Positions 5,875-11,530 of a stretch of DNA of 11,530 nucleotides are shown piece by piece. The translations under genes were made by a program, and so were the position numbers. Each line of letters starts with the position of its first letter. The first letter of the stretch is position 1. The DNA is from Sulfurovum sp. (GTDB lineage Bacteria; Campylobacterota; Campylobacteria; Campylobacterales; Sulfurovaceae): the NCBI GenBank assembly GCA_003978395.1, contig QNZV01000028.1, forward strand, positions 1 to 11,530, written 5' to 3'. The notes under the pieces are model-generated. The model made no database searches, was not told where the DNA came from, and saw nothing but the letters and a program-made list of their open reading frames with translations.

Positions 5875-6182
5875 ATATCTGTCTCACATTTATTAATTTT
5901 CAGTTCTGCAAGAAGCTTTGTAAAAAAACCTCCGCCTACTCGGTGTATATCATCATGAAATTCAATAATAATTCCATGTAAATCAGCTCTATCTTTAGAA
6001 ATTTTTTCAAAGATAAACGGAGTCATTCCTGTTTGAGCTTTTATTTTGTCGATAGCGACTATTACTTCGTTAGATATTTTTTCGTTATCTTCAAAAATCA
6101 AACTTAACGTTTCATAACGCTCTTCCATTCTCATGTGCGCTTTAATTTTACTACAATTATCAGACACCTTACTACCTTGCAT
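5871..6182 (-). CDS. Small protein of unknown function between rny and the cyclophilin gene
   Basis: I do not recognise this 103-aa protein. It is soluble, with no signal peptide or membrane segment, and mixed alpha/beta in appearance. It has a charged N-terminal part (KIKAHMRMEERYETL), a middle VAIDKIKAQTGMTPFIFEKIS and a C-terminal IIEFHDDIHRVGGGFFTKLL with two His and two Asp residues followed by a Gly-rich turn. I chose the ATG at 6182, which follows an AAAGAG ribosome-binding-like sequence at suitable spacing and overlaps the rny end by 11 nt. A GTG at 6203 in the same frame would add seven residues but has no SD. Its stop overlaps the next ATG (ATGA). The tight coupling to rny suggests a real gene whose product is needed in fixed ratio to its neighbours. 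A role alongside RNase Y is possible but only inferred from position. Confidence 0.75.
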   Translation of the reverse strand: MQGSKVSDNCSKIKAHMRMEERYETLSLIFEDNEKISNEVIVAIDKIKAQTGMTPFIFEKISKDRADLHGIIIEFHDDIHRVGGGFFTKLLAELKINKCETDI

Positions 6183-7695
6183 ATTGAATTTCTCTTTTTT
6201 CACGAATTACATTAACTTTAATTTCGCCAGGATATTGTATCTTATTTTCTATCTCTTTTGCAATCTCTTTCGACAATAAATAGACATTTGCATCATCAAT
6301 CTTTCCTGCATCCACAAAAACACGAATTTCTCGACCTGCATTTATAGCAAAAGCATCTATTACTCCTTTTTTAGAGAGAGCAATAACTTCAATATCCTTG
6401 ATACGTTTAACAAAACTTTCAATAACCTCTCGTCTTGCACCTGGTCGTGTTGCACTCAATACATCAGCAGCACAAACAGCTGCAGACTCAACGCCATCAG
6501 GCTCTTCATGTCCATGATGTGCATAAATGGCATTGATAACAGTTGGGTGTTCATTATATCGTCTACAAACCTCAACTCCTAAATCAACATGATTTCCTCC
6601 ACGCTCTTGGGTTAATGCCTTACCAATATCATGTAAAAGTCCTGCTCGCAGGGCAAGTGTTTCATCCCCACCCATCTCTGCAGCCATTATAGACGCTAAT
6701 TTAGCAACTTCTAAAGTATGAGCCAAAGCATTTTGTCCATAGCTTGCACGATATTTCATTCTTCCAATCAATTTCATTAACTCTTCATGCATTGGAAAAA
6801 GACCCAATTCAACAACAATATTCTCACCGTCCTCCAAAATCTTTTGCTCAAACTCCTCTTTTACTTTAGCATGAACTTGCTCGATTCGTCCTGGATGAAT
6901 TCTACCATCTTTAATCAGAAGTTCTATAGTCCTAGTTGCAATAGCACGCCGATAAAGATTAAAGTTAGAGACAATAATAACACCAGGAGTATCATCAACA
7001 ATAATATCAACACCTAAAAGTTGTTCTAGGCTTTTAATGTTTCGTCCCTCTTTACCAATAATTCGTCCTTTATGGTCATCACTTGGTAAATTTACTATAT
7101 GAATAAGTCTCTCTCCTGCAAACTCTCCTGCATAACGAGTAACAGCTTGAGATAATATATAATTAGCTCGTTTTTTTGCCTCTTGTTCGGCTATCTTCTC
7201 TTGTTTTCTTACACTAAGGGCTATCTCTAGTTTAGACTCTTCAAACACTTGCTCCAAAAGATGTTTTTTTGCCTCTTCTTTGGTTAATCCTGCACATTTA
7301 GAGAGTAAAGAGATAAGAGACTCTATCTCTATCTTTTTTCTCTCTTCTAATGTATCTAAGTAGTTCTCTTTTTTCTCTATATTCTTTTTGCTTTTGAATA
7401 ACTCTTTCTCTTTTTTACGTAGGGCTTTACGCTCTAAATCTAATTCTGTTGTCTGCTTAGTAACTTCTAAAACTTTATCTTGAAACTTTTTATCTAAAAG
7501 AACCTCTTCCTCTTTAATTTTTACTTGTGCTTCATGTAAAATATGTTCAGCTTCGTACTCTATCGCCGATGCTTTTGCTTTTGCTTCAGCTTCTAAATGC
7601 TTAAATTGTTTACTGTTTTCATTACGCATGAAAATATATGTCATACCTACACCCAAGAGCATAAAAATTATATATATTAATGTATCTTCTACCAT
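6172..7695 (-). CDS. rny: Ribonuclease Y
   Basis: RNase Y is a membrane-anchored endoribonuclease that initiates mRNA decay in many bacteria. The 507-aa protein is full length. It has an N-terminal membrane helix (about 5-24), a long charged coiled coil (about 28-125) containing runs of Glu and Lys, and a KH RNA-binding domain (about 198-265) with the GRIIGKEGRN loop at 210-219. The HD-family nuclease domain has HTLEVAKLA (326-334), the metal-binding LLHDIGKA (353-360), HHGHEEPDG (393-401) and AADVLSATRPGARRE (409-423). The C-terminal domain (about 440-507) ends in the family's typical IREKREIQYAR. A strong AGGAGG ribosome site lies four bases before the ATG and overlaps the stop codon of the upstream cyclo-ligase gene (TAGGAGG). 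The last 11 nt overlap the next gene. Confidence 0.97.
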   Translation of the reverse strand: MVEDTLIYIIFMLLGVGMTYIFMRNENSKQFKHLEAEAKAKASAIEYEAEHILHEAQVKIKEEEVLLDKKFQDKVLEVTKQTTELDLERKALRKKEKELFKSKKNIEKKENYLDTLEERKKIEIESLISLLSKCAGLTKEEAKKHLLEQVFEESKLEIALSVRKQEKIAEQEAKKRANYILSQAVTRYAGEFAGERLIHIVNLPSDDHKGRIIGKEGRNIKSLEQLLGVDIIVDDTPGVIIVSNFNLYRRAIATRTIELLIKDGRIHPGRIEQVHAKVKEEFEQKILEDGENIVVELGLFPMHEELMKLIGRMKYRASYGQNALAHTLEVAKLASIMAAEMGGDETLALRAGLLHDIGKALTQERGGNHVDLGVEVCRRYNEHPTVINAIYAHHGHEEPDGVESAAVCAADVLSATRPGARREVIESFVKRIKDIEVIALSKKGVIDAFAINAGREIRVFVDAGKIDDANVYLLSKEIAKEIENKIQYPGEIKVNVIREKREIQYAR

Positions 7696-7699
7696 ATTT

Positions 7700-7705
7700 C
7701 CTCCT
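7700..7705 (-). promoter_or_regulatory. Consensus ribosome binding site of rny, overlapping the upstream stop codon
   Basis: On the minus strand the sequence TAGGAGGAAATATG contains the cyclo-ligase stop (TAG), a full AGGAGG Shine-Dalgarno sequence and the rny ATG. It is by far the strongest ribosome site in the window, suggesting that rny is translated strongly and that ribosomes terminating on the upstream gene can reinitiate here. Coordinates mark the AGGAGG. Confidence 0.8.
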
Positions 7706-8279
7706 ATTTAAGGAGCCTAAATCCTTGATTTTCATTTAAAAAACTATTTTTAGGTGTGAAATAACCATTTCCCTTAATATCATGACTCTGGGTTATAATT
7801 TCAGAACTGATACAATATTCTCGTCCAACAAATATAATCTCTTTGATATTTTTACTATTTTTTTCAAAAAATCTATCGTAGAATCCTTTACCAAATCCTA
7901 CACGTCTCAATGTGCTATCTGTCCCAAGTATAGGGACTATTGCTAAATCTATTTTTTTATTATATCTGTTTGAATTATTAGGTTCTTTTACACCAAACTT
8001 TTTTATTTTTAAAGGCAATCTGTATTTTACCAATCTAAAGCTTTTACCTTCCATAAATGGAACTAAAACAAGCTTTTTATCTTTTCTTAATTTTATTATT
8101 AAAGTAGAGATATTAATCTCGATTTTCAAAGGAATATAAAGCATTATTACCTTAGCTTTTCGATGTTCTATCAATGAAGATAGCTGTTTTACTACCAATT
8201 TATCAAGAGCATAACGATTGCCCTGTTTTTTACCTCTAAGTCTCTCTAAGCATTGCTTTCTAAATGTTTCTTTATTCAT
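7704..8279 (-). CDS. 5-formyltetrahydrofolate cyclo-ligase family protein
   Basis: This 191-aa cytoplasmic protein matches the 5-formyltetrahydrofolate cyclo-ligase (MTHFS) family, which uses ATP to convert 5-formyl-THF to 5,10-methenyl-THF and return it to the one-carbon pool. The N-terminal MNKETFRKQCLERLR corresponds to the family's basic start segment. LYIPLKIEINISTLI (47-61) and LVPFMEG (72-78) form the central strands. The signature VPILGTDSTLRRVGFGKGFY (114-133), continuing into DRFF, aligns with the family's RxGyGxGYYDRFL phosphate/ATP-binding loop. It is extremely Lys/Ile-rich, like the rest of the window. It is the first gene of the minus-strand operon leading into rny, with only eight bases between them. 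The promoter must lie in the 67-bp divergent gap upstream, where a weak TATAAG-type -10 is the best I can see. I recall the same pairing with rny in Campylobacter jejuni (Cj1208-Cj1209). Confidence 0.9.
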   Translation of the reverse strand: MNKETFRKQCLERLRGKKQGNRYALDKLVVKQLSSLIEHRKAKVIMLYIPLKIEINISTLIIKLRKDKKLVLVPFMEGKSFRLVKYRLPLKIKKFGVKEPNNSNRYNKKIDLAIVPILGTDSTLRRVGFGKGFYDRFFEKNSKNIKEIIFVGREYCISSEIITQSHDIKGNGYFTPKNSFLNENQGFRLLK

Positions 8280-8302
8280 AATTTTGTACTTTACCTTTTT
8301 TT

Positions 8303-8311
8303 TGATATAAT
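8303..8311 (+). promoter_or_regulatory. Extended -10 promoter of the TlpA-like/ftsY operon
   Basis: TGATATAAT is a perfect extended -10 (TGnTATAAT), immediately preceded by a run of eight Ts that ends in the T of TG. It predicts a transcript starting near 8318 and a leader of about 29 nt before the ATG at 8347. It lies in the 67-bp gap between divergent operons, so regulation of the two could be linked. Confidence 0.65.
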
Positions 8312-8346
8312 CCCTAAAATTTACTTATAAAAGACAATATTCAACA

Positions 8347-8994
8347 ATGAAACATCATTTTTATCTACTTTTAGCACTAATATTTTTGCTCTCTGCATGT
8401 AATGATACCGATACCTATGCAAAGAAAAAAGAGTTAACTGTTATTAGAAACCTCTCATCTCATCAAAATTTTCTACATCAAGAAGAAGCTATTCAAAAAG
8501 AGACTATTCCAACACCTACTTTAAAAGAGTATACATTTACATTTGAAGATTTACAAGGTCAAACTTCTACTCTGAAAATGAAGAGTGATATTTATAATTT
8601 TTCAAATATTCAACAACCGATTGTCTTGATAACACTTTTTTCCACATGGTGTCCACCCTGTCGAGGTCAAATTCCTCATTTAAGTAATCTACAAAATAAA
8701 TTTAAGAAACAGCTCTTTGTTGTTGGTGCATTGGTACATGATGATATTAAAGATAAAGATTTACAAAAATTTCTTAATGCAGAAAAAATACTTTTTTTTG
8801 TCTCAAAGAGTCAAAAAGAGAATTTAAAATTTGCCAATATGATTACTCCTAAACTAAAATTAACAAAAGAGTTTCCTATGCCCCTTATGATTCTATTTTT
8901 TAAGGGGAAATACTTTACACACTATGAGGGTGCAATGCCCGAAGAGATGATAGAGAGTGATATAGAACAACTCTTAGTCAAAATAAATAATTAA
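8347..8994 (+). CDS. TlpA/ResA-like thioredoxin-fold lipoprotein
   Basis: This 215-aa protein is a secreted thioredoxin-fold lipoprotein. The signal peptide MKHHFYLLLALIFLLSAC ends in a classic lipobox (LSAC), placing the lipidated Cys at residue 18. A linker follows, and then a TlpA/ResA/AhpC-TSA-type domain from about residue 60. The active site is STWCPPCRG (99-107, Cys102 and Cys105 in a CPPC motif), and the cis-proline loop is FPMPLMILF (176-184). Such proteins usually act as periplasmic thiol reductants or oxidants, for example in cytochrome c maturation; the partner here is not visible. The gene heads the operon that continues into ftsY after a 21-nt gap. I recall a thioredoxin-like lipoprotein beside ftsY in Campylobacter jejuni (Cj1207c), so the pairing looks conserved. 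The ribosome site is weak. Confidence 0.92.
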   Translation: MKHHFYLLLALIFLLSACNDTDTYAKKKELTVIRNLSSHQNFLHQEEAIQKETIPTPTLKEYTFTFEDLQGQTSTLKMKSDIYNFSNIQQPIVLITLFSTWCPPCRGQIPHLSNLQNKFKKQLFVVGALVHDDIKDKDLQKFLNAEKILFFVSKSQKENLKFANMITPKLKLTKEFPMPLMILFFKGKYFTHYEGAMPEEMIESDIEQLLVKINN

Positions 8995-9015
8995 AATAAA
9001 AAAGGTAACTATAAA

Positions 9016-9885
9016 ATGTTTAATATACTAAAAAAAGTTTTTGGTAGAACAAATGACGCTATCAAAGAGGTAGCACCAATCAAAAAAAAGAAGATTACTC
9101 AAGAAGAGTTTGAGGATATTCTTTTAGAAGCTGATGTCAACTATGAACTGATTGAAAAATTTTTAGAAGAGTTACCAAGCTCAATTAATAGAGGCAATGC
9201 CTATAATGCATTAATATCTGTTTTTCAATACAAAGCAGACTGGAAAACAGATATAGAGAGTAAACCCTTTGTTGATATGATTATTGGTGTAAATGGTGCA
9301 GGAAAAACAACCACAATTGCAAAACTAGCACGAATGCATCAAAAAAATGGAGAATCTGTAGTCTTGGGTGCAGCAGATACCTTTAGAGCAGCAGCGATAG
9401 AGCAACTAACACAATGGGCTAAACGATTGGATGTACCTATTGTTTCCACCCAACAAGGTCATGACCCTTCAGCCGTTGTTTACGATACCATCTCATCTGC
9501 CTTAGCAAAAAAGAGTGACCATGTTATTATTGATACAGCAGGAAGACTTCATACCCAAACAAATTTAGGCGAAGAGCTAAAAAAAATGGTACGTATAGCA
9601 AATAAAGCATTACCCGATGCACCTCATCGAAAAATGCTTATTTTGGATGGAACGCAAGGAAGTTCAAGTATCAATCAAGCAAAAGTTTTTAATGAACTTA
9701 TAGGTATAGATGGTATAATAATTACAAAATTGGATGGAACAGCTAAAGGTGGTTCAGTACTTTCAATAGCTCATGAACTGCAAATGCCAATCTATTACAT
9801 AGGAACAGGAGAGCAACCTGATGACCTCATTACTTTTAAAGCCAATGACTACGTTAATACTATTTTGGATGAAATTTTTATATAA
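9016..9885 (+). CDS. ftsY: Signal recognition particle receptor FtsY
   Basis: FtsY is the membrane-associated GTPase that docks SRP-ribosome complexes at the Sec translocon for co-translational insertion of membrane proteins. The 289-aa protein is a short form lacking the long acidic A domain of E. coli FtsY. It begins with a basic amphipathic segment (MFNILKKVFG) that may act as the lipid-targeting helix. The N domain (about 27-80) includes FEDILLEADVNYELI. The G domain carries GVNGAGKTTTIAKLA (91-105, P-loop), DTFRAAAIEQL (121-131), DTAGRLHTQTNL (173-184), TKLDGTAKGG (237-246) and GTGEQPDDL (263-271). GAGKTTT, DTFRAAA and GEQPDDL separate it from Ffh, which also has an M domain missing here. 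AAAGG ten bases before the ATG is the likely ribosome site. Its last 17 nt overlap the probable start of the next gene. Confidence 0.97.
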   Translation: MFNILKKVFGRTNDAIKEVAPIKKKKITQEEFEDILLEADVNYELIEKFLEELPSSINRGNAYNALISVFQYKADWKTDIESKPFVDMIIGVNGAGKTTTIAKLARMHQKNGESVVLGAADTFRAAAIEQLTQWAKRLDVPIVSTQQGHDPSAVVYDTISSALAKKSDHVIIDTAGRLHTQTNLGEELKKMVRIANKALPDAPHRKMLILDGTQGSSSINQAKVFNELIGIDGIIITKLDGTAKGGSVLSIAHELQMPIYYIGTGEQPDDLITFKANDYVNTILDEIFI

Positions 9886-10954
9886 ACCTTTTATCTACAT
9901 AATACTCCTTCTACTTATCACTATCTCTCTTCTTCTTTTGCAGGAGAGGAAAGTTTTTGATATTAGAACACTCGCACACATAGACCCTCTTCCCCATACT
10001 CAAGAGCTTATTCAACAAAAGAAATATTTTGAAGCAGATGAATATTTGAGCTATTTTATAGAATATCCCTATGTCAATAAAAACCCAAAGAGTAGAGAAT
10101 TACTTCAGCAAATTAAGGCAAAACGAGAAAGCTATGAGTATCAAAAAGAGAAATTGATAGAGGGTTTGATTGATGGAAAATCCGATGAAGATATTGGAAA
10201 AGCTTCGGCTATTGCTTCGGACTTTTTATTTATTGGAGATATTCGAGATTTATCAATAGAGGGTTCACACTATTACAATAATGGAGACGTTGACAATGTC
10301 GTTGTTGCACTCTCCTCTTTGGGACTGATTGCAACAGTCTCTACTTTTTATACCTTGGGAGCAACTACCCCTATAAAAACATCCATCTCTATTTTAAAAT
10401 ACGCTAAACGAGCCAATAAACTACCCCCATGGCTTAGTAAGAAACTTATAACAGAAGCAAAAAATGCAAAAGAGACCTACTCTCTTGATAAAATCAAAAC
10501 TCTATTAACACCGATACATAAACTATATGAGAAAGTTGGATTAACACAGAGCCTGAATCTTATAAAGAGGAGTAAAAATATTAAAGATTTAAAAAAAATA
10601 ATGAGCTTCTCTTCACGCTTTGGTAAAAAGAGTCAAATTCTATTGCAAATTACAAAAAATCAAGCATTAAAATACAGTAAACTTTTGCCAAAAGCTAAAA
10701 CAAAAAATATTCTTTATGCCTCAACTTATGGGAAAAATGGACTAAAAGGAATGAGCAAAATGGGAGAAGCAAAATTTATGCGTAAGATGGGATTTAACAG
10801 TAATTTAGTCAAAACTACCTATAAAGGTAATCTTAACTCTCTCTTTAACTATCTATTAAAAAACATCCCAAGTTGGCTACTTTTTTCTACTGTTTTCTTG
10901 GGACTTTTTTATTTCATGAGGAACTTTTACGTTTTAGCAAAGAAGCTATTTTAG
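9869..10954 (+). CDS. Membrane protein of unknown function downstream of ftsY
   Basis: I do not recognise this family. I place the start at the ATG at 9869, giving 361 aa that begin MKFLYKPFIYIILLLL. The frame stays open upstream to an ATG at 9821, but those 16 residues lie wholly within ftsY. Visible features are an N-terminal membrane helix (about 7-24), a helical charged region (about 44-105), a conserved-looking acidic/Gly segment SDFLFIGDIRDLSIEGSHYY (117-136), a hydrophobic Ala/Gly/Thr-rich stretch (about 146-168) that could be a membrane helix, a long very basic Lys-rich middle (about 176-320) and a C-terminal membrane helix (about 335-355) ending YVLAKKLF. There is no lipobox, catalytic motif or clear repeat. 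It overlaps ftsY by 17 nt and lacks a good SD, implying translational coupling. Its 3' end overlaps lpxD on the opposite strand by 41 bp. The coding call is good; function is unknown. Confidence 0.8.
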   Translation: MKFLYKPFIYIILLLLITISLLLLQERKVFDIRTLAHIDPLPHTQELIQQKKYFEADEYLSYFIEYPYVNKNPKSRELLQQIKAKRESYEYQKEKLIEGLIDGKSDEDIGKASAIASDFLFIGDIRDLSIEGSHYYNNGDVDNVVVALSSLGLIATVSTFYTLGATTPIKTSISILKYAKRANKLPPWLSKKLITEAKNAKETYSLDKIKTLLTPIHKLYEKVGLTQSLNLIKRSKNIKDLKKIMSFSSRFGKKSQILLQITKNQALKYSKLLPKAKTKNILYASTYGKNGLKGMSKMGEAKFMRKMGFNSNLVKTTYKGNLNSLFNYLLKNIPSWLLFSTVFLGLFYFMRNFYVLAKKLF

Positions 10955-11530
10955 CCTGTAGTTTTAACCATCGTTTATGCTCAATTGCAGGGAAACCTGC
11001 ATAGGTTTTTCCTGCTTCAAGTGATTTGGTAACACCACCTTTTCCAGCAATAGTTACAAAATCTCCAATATGTAAATGCCCTGCACTAGCACTCTGCCCA
11101 CCCATTATAATATTACGTCCAGTTGTGGTAGAACCTGCAAGTCCAACTTGTGAAGCCATAAGTGAATGCTCCCCTACATCACAATTATGAGCTATCTGAA
11201 TAAGATTGTCCAGTTTTGTACCTTTACGAATATAGGTTGTGCCAAATACTGCTCGGTCTACCACACAGTTTGCTCCTATCTCTACATCATCTTCTATCAC
11301 AGCGTTACCGTTTTGATAAATTTTAACATGTTCCCCCATTTTAGTATGAGCAAATCCATATCCATCTGAACCAATCACTGTTCCTGCATGAATAATACAA
11401 TTATCCCCTATTTTTGAGTGATGATAAATCGTTACATTTGGATAGATAAGTGTGTTTGAGCCAATGGTTACACTATCTCCAATATATGCTCCTGACATAA
11501 TAGTTACATTGTCTCCAAGAGTAACCTCTT
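10914..11530 (-). CDS. lpxD: UDP-3-O-acylglucosamine N-acyltransferase LpxD, partial (N-terminus beyond the right edge)
   Basis: LpxD adds the second 3-hydroxyacyl chain, from acyl-ACP, to the amino group of UDP-3-O-acylglucosamine early in lipid A synthesis. The frame is open from the stop at 10914 to the window's right edge, so about 204 C-terminal residues are present and the uridine-binding N-domain is missing. An in-frame ATG at 11498 is internal, because the upstream codons continue the hexapeptide repeat (GDNVTI). Left-handed beta-helix hexapeptides run through nearly all of it. Counting from that Met, IGSDGYGFAH (43-52) and LIQIAHNCDVG (100-110) carry the LpxD-specific motifs, the latter with the catalytic His. 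GKTYAGFPAIEHKRWLKL (165-182) and a basic helical tail close the protein. These motifs separate it from LpxA. The stop lies inside the convergent unknown membrane gene, a 41-bp antiparallel overlap. Confidence 0.95.
   Translation of the reverse strand, partial: EVTLGDNVTIMSGAYIGDSVTIGSNTLIYPNVTIYHHSKIGDNCIIHAGTVIGSDGYGFAHTKMGEHVKIYQNGNAVIEDDVEIGANCVVDRAVFGTTYIRKGTKLDNLIQIAHNCDVGEHSLMASQVGLAGSTTTGRNIIMGGQSASAGHLHIGDFVTIAGKGGVTKSLEAGKTYAGFPAIEHKRWLKLQAKIASLLKRKSSS

Noticed and set aside
6183..6203. GTG start extending the small protein after rny by seven residues
   Set aside because: No ribosome site upstream; AAAGAG is well placed for the ATG at 6182 instead. Not fully excluded.
6787..7017. 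Plus-strand open frame inside rny
   Set aside because: Antisense to the KH/HD region of rny; Asn/Ile-rich translation typical of a chance frame in AT-rich DNA.
7912..8139. Plus-strand open frame with hydrophobic translation inside the cyclo-ligase gene
   Set aside because: Antisense shadow; the hydrophobicity comes from the Lys/Ile-rich codons of the real gene read backwards.
9821..9868. Upstream ATG extending the unknown membrane protein by 16 residues
   Set aside because: The extension lies entirely within the conserved ftsY C-terminus, and the ATG at 9869 gives a cleaner N-terminus (Met-Lys followed by a membrane helix).
11166..11369. Plus-strand open frame inside lpxD
   Set aside because: Antisense to hexapeptide-repeat coding sequence; no independent support.
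10914..11498. Treating the ATG at 11498 as the start of lpxD
   Set aside because: Codons upstream to the window edge continue the hexapeptide repeat in frame, so this Met is internal and the gene is cut by the window.
1..11530. CRISPR array, tRNA/rRNA genes, insertion sequences, prophage or defence genes
   Set aside because: No spaced direct repeats, cloverleaf-like segments, transposase or phage motifs were seen on either strand; almost all sequence is accounted for by housekeeping genes.

Overview
The window looks like chromosomal DNA from an AT-rich member of the Campylobacterota (Epsilonproteobacteria), probably a Sulfurimonas/Sulfurovum-like or related free-living lineage. The main evidence is an orphan response regulator whose DNA-binding half closely matches, from memory, HsrA (Helicobacter HP1043) and CosR (Campylobacter Cj0355c), which are marker regulators of this phylum. 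The ftsY / TlpA-like lipoprotein / 5-formyl-THF cyclo-ligase / rny neighbourhood also recalls the order I remember around Campylobacter Cj1206-Cj1209. Further support comes from promoters with extended -10 boxes (TGnTATAAT) and no clear -35, short or overlapping gene junctions, and A/T-rich codon use. The genus is inference. I see no tRNA, rRNA, CRISPR array, insertion sequence or prophage gene, and no gene-free stretch over 300 bases.

Layout. At the left edge, all on the minus strand, are a partial lpxK (1-762), a DegT/DnrJ-family aminotransferase-like protein that abuts it (763-1899), and a DUF455 ferritin-like protein (2004-2819). A GloB-like metallo-beta-lactamase hydrolase (2859-3461) diverges from the DUF455 gene and converges on the hsrA/cosR-like regulator (3488-4165, minus). 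A 168-bp AT-rich control region (4166-4333) separates that regulator from a tightly packed minus-strand operon. The operon is transcribed from about 8279 down to 4334, in the order 5-formyl-THF cyclo-ligase, rny, a small unknown protein, a lipoprotein cyclophilin and cmoB, and its junctions overlap or nearly touch. Diverging from it on the plus strand is a second operon: TlpA-like lipoprotein, ftsY and an unknown membrane protein (8347-10954). The tail of the unknown membrane gene overlaps the 3' end of a partial lpxD (10914-11530, minus).

How the genes fit together. Both edges carry lipid A biosynthesis genes, lpxK (4'-kinase) and lpxD (N-acyltransferase), so the outer membrane is a recurring theme. 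FtsY, the lipoprotein cyclophilin and the TlpA-like thioredoxin handle protein targeting, folding and redox in the envelope. The rny-cmoB operon couples RNA turnover, wobble-uridine modification and one-carbon metabolism. Most of the window is conserved housekeeping sequence.

The main points for a second look are these. The DegT-like protein next to lpxK has lost the PLP-binding lysine and nearby active-site residues. The HsrA-like regulator has a receiver lacking the usual phosphorylation residues, and a palindrome lies upstream of its gene. The DUF455 gene appears to have a leaderless promoter. Two proteins of unknown function are embedded in essential operons: a 103-aa protein after rny and a 361-aa membrane protein after ftsY.
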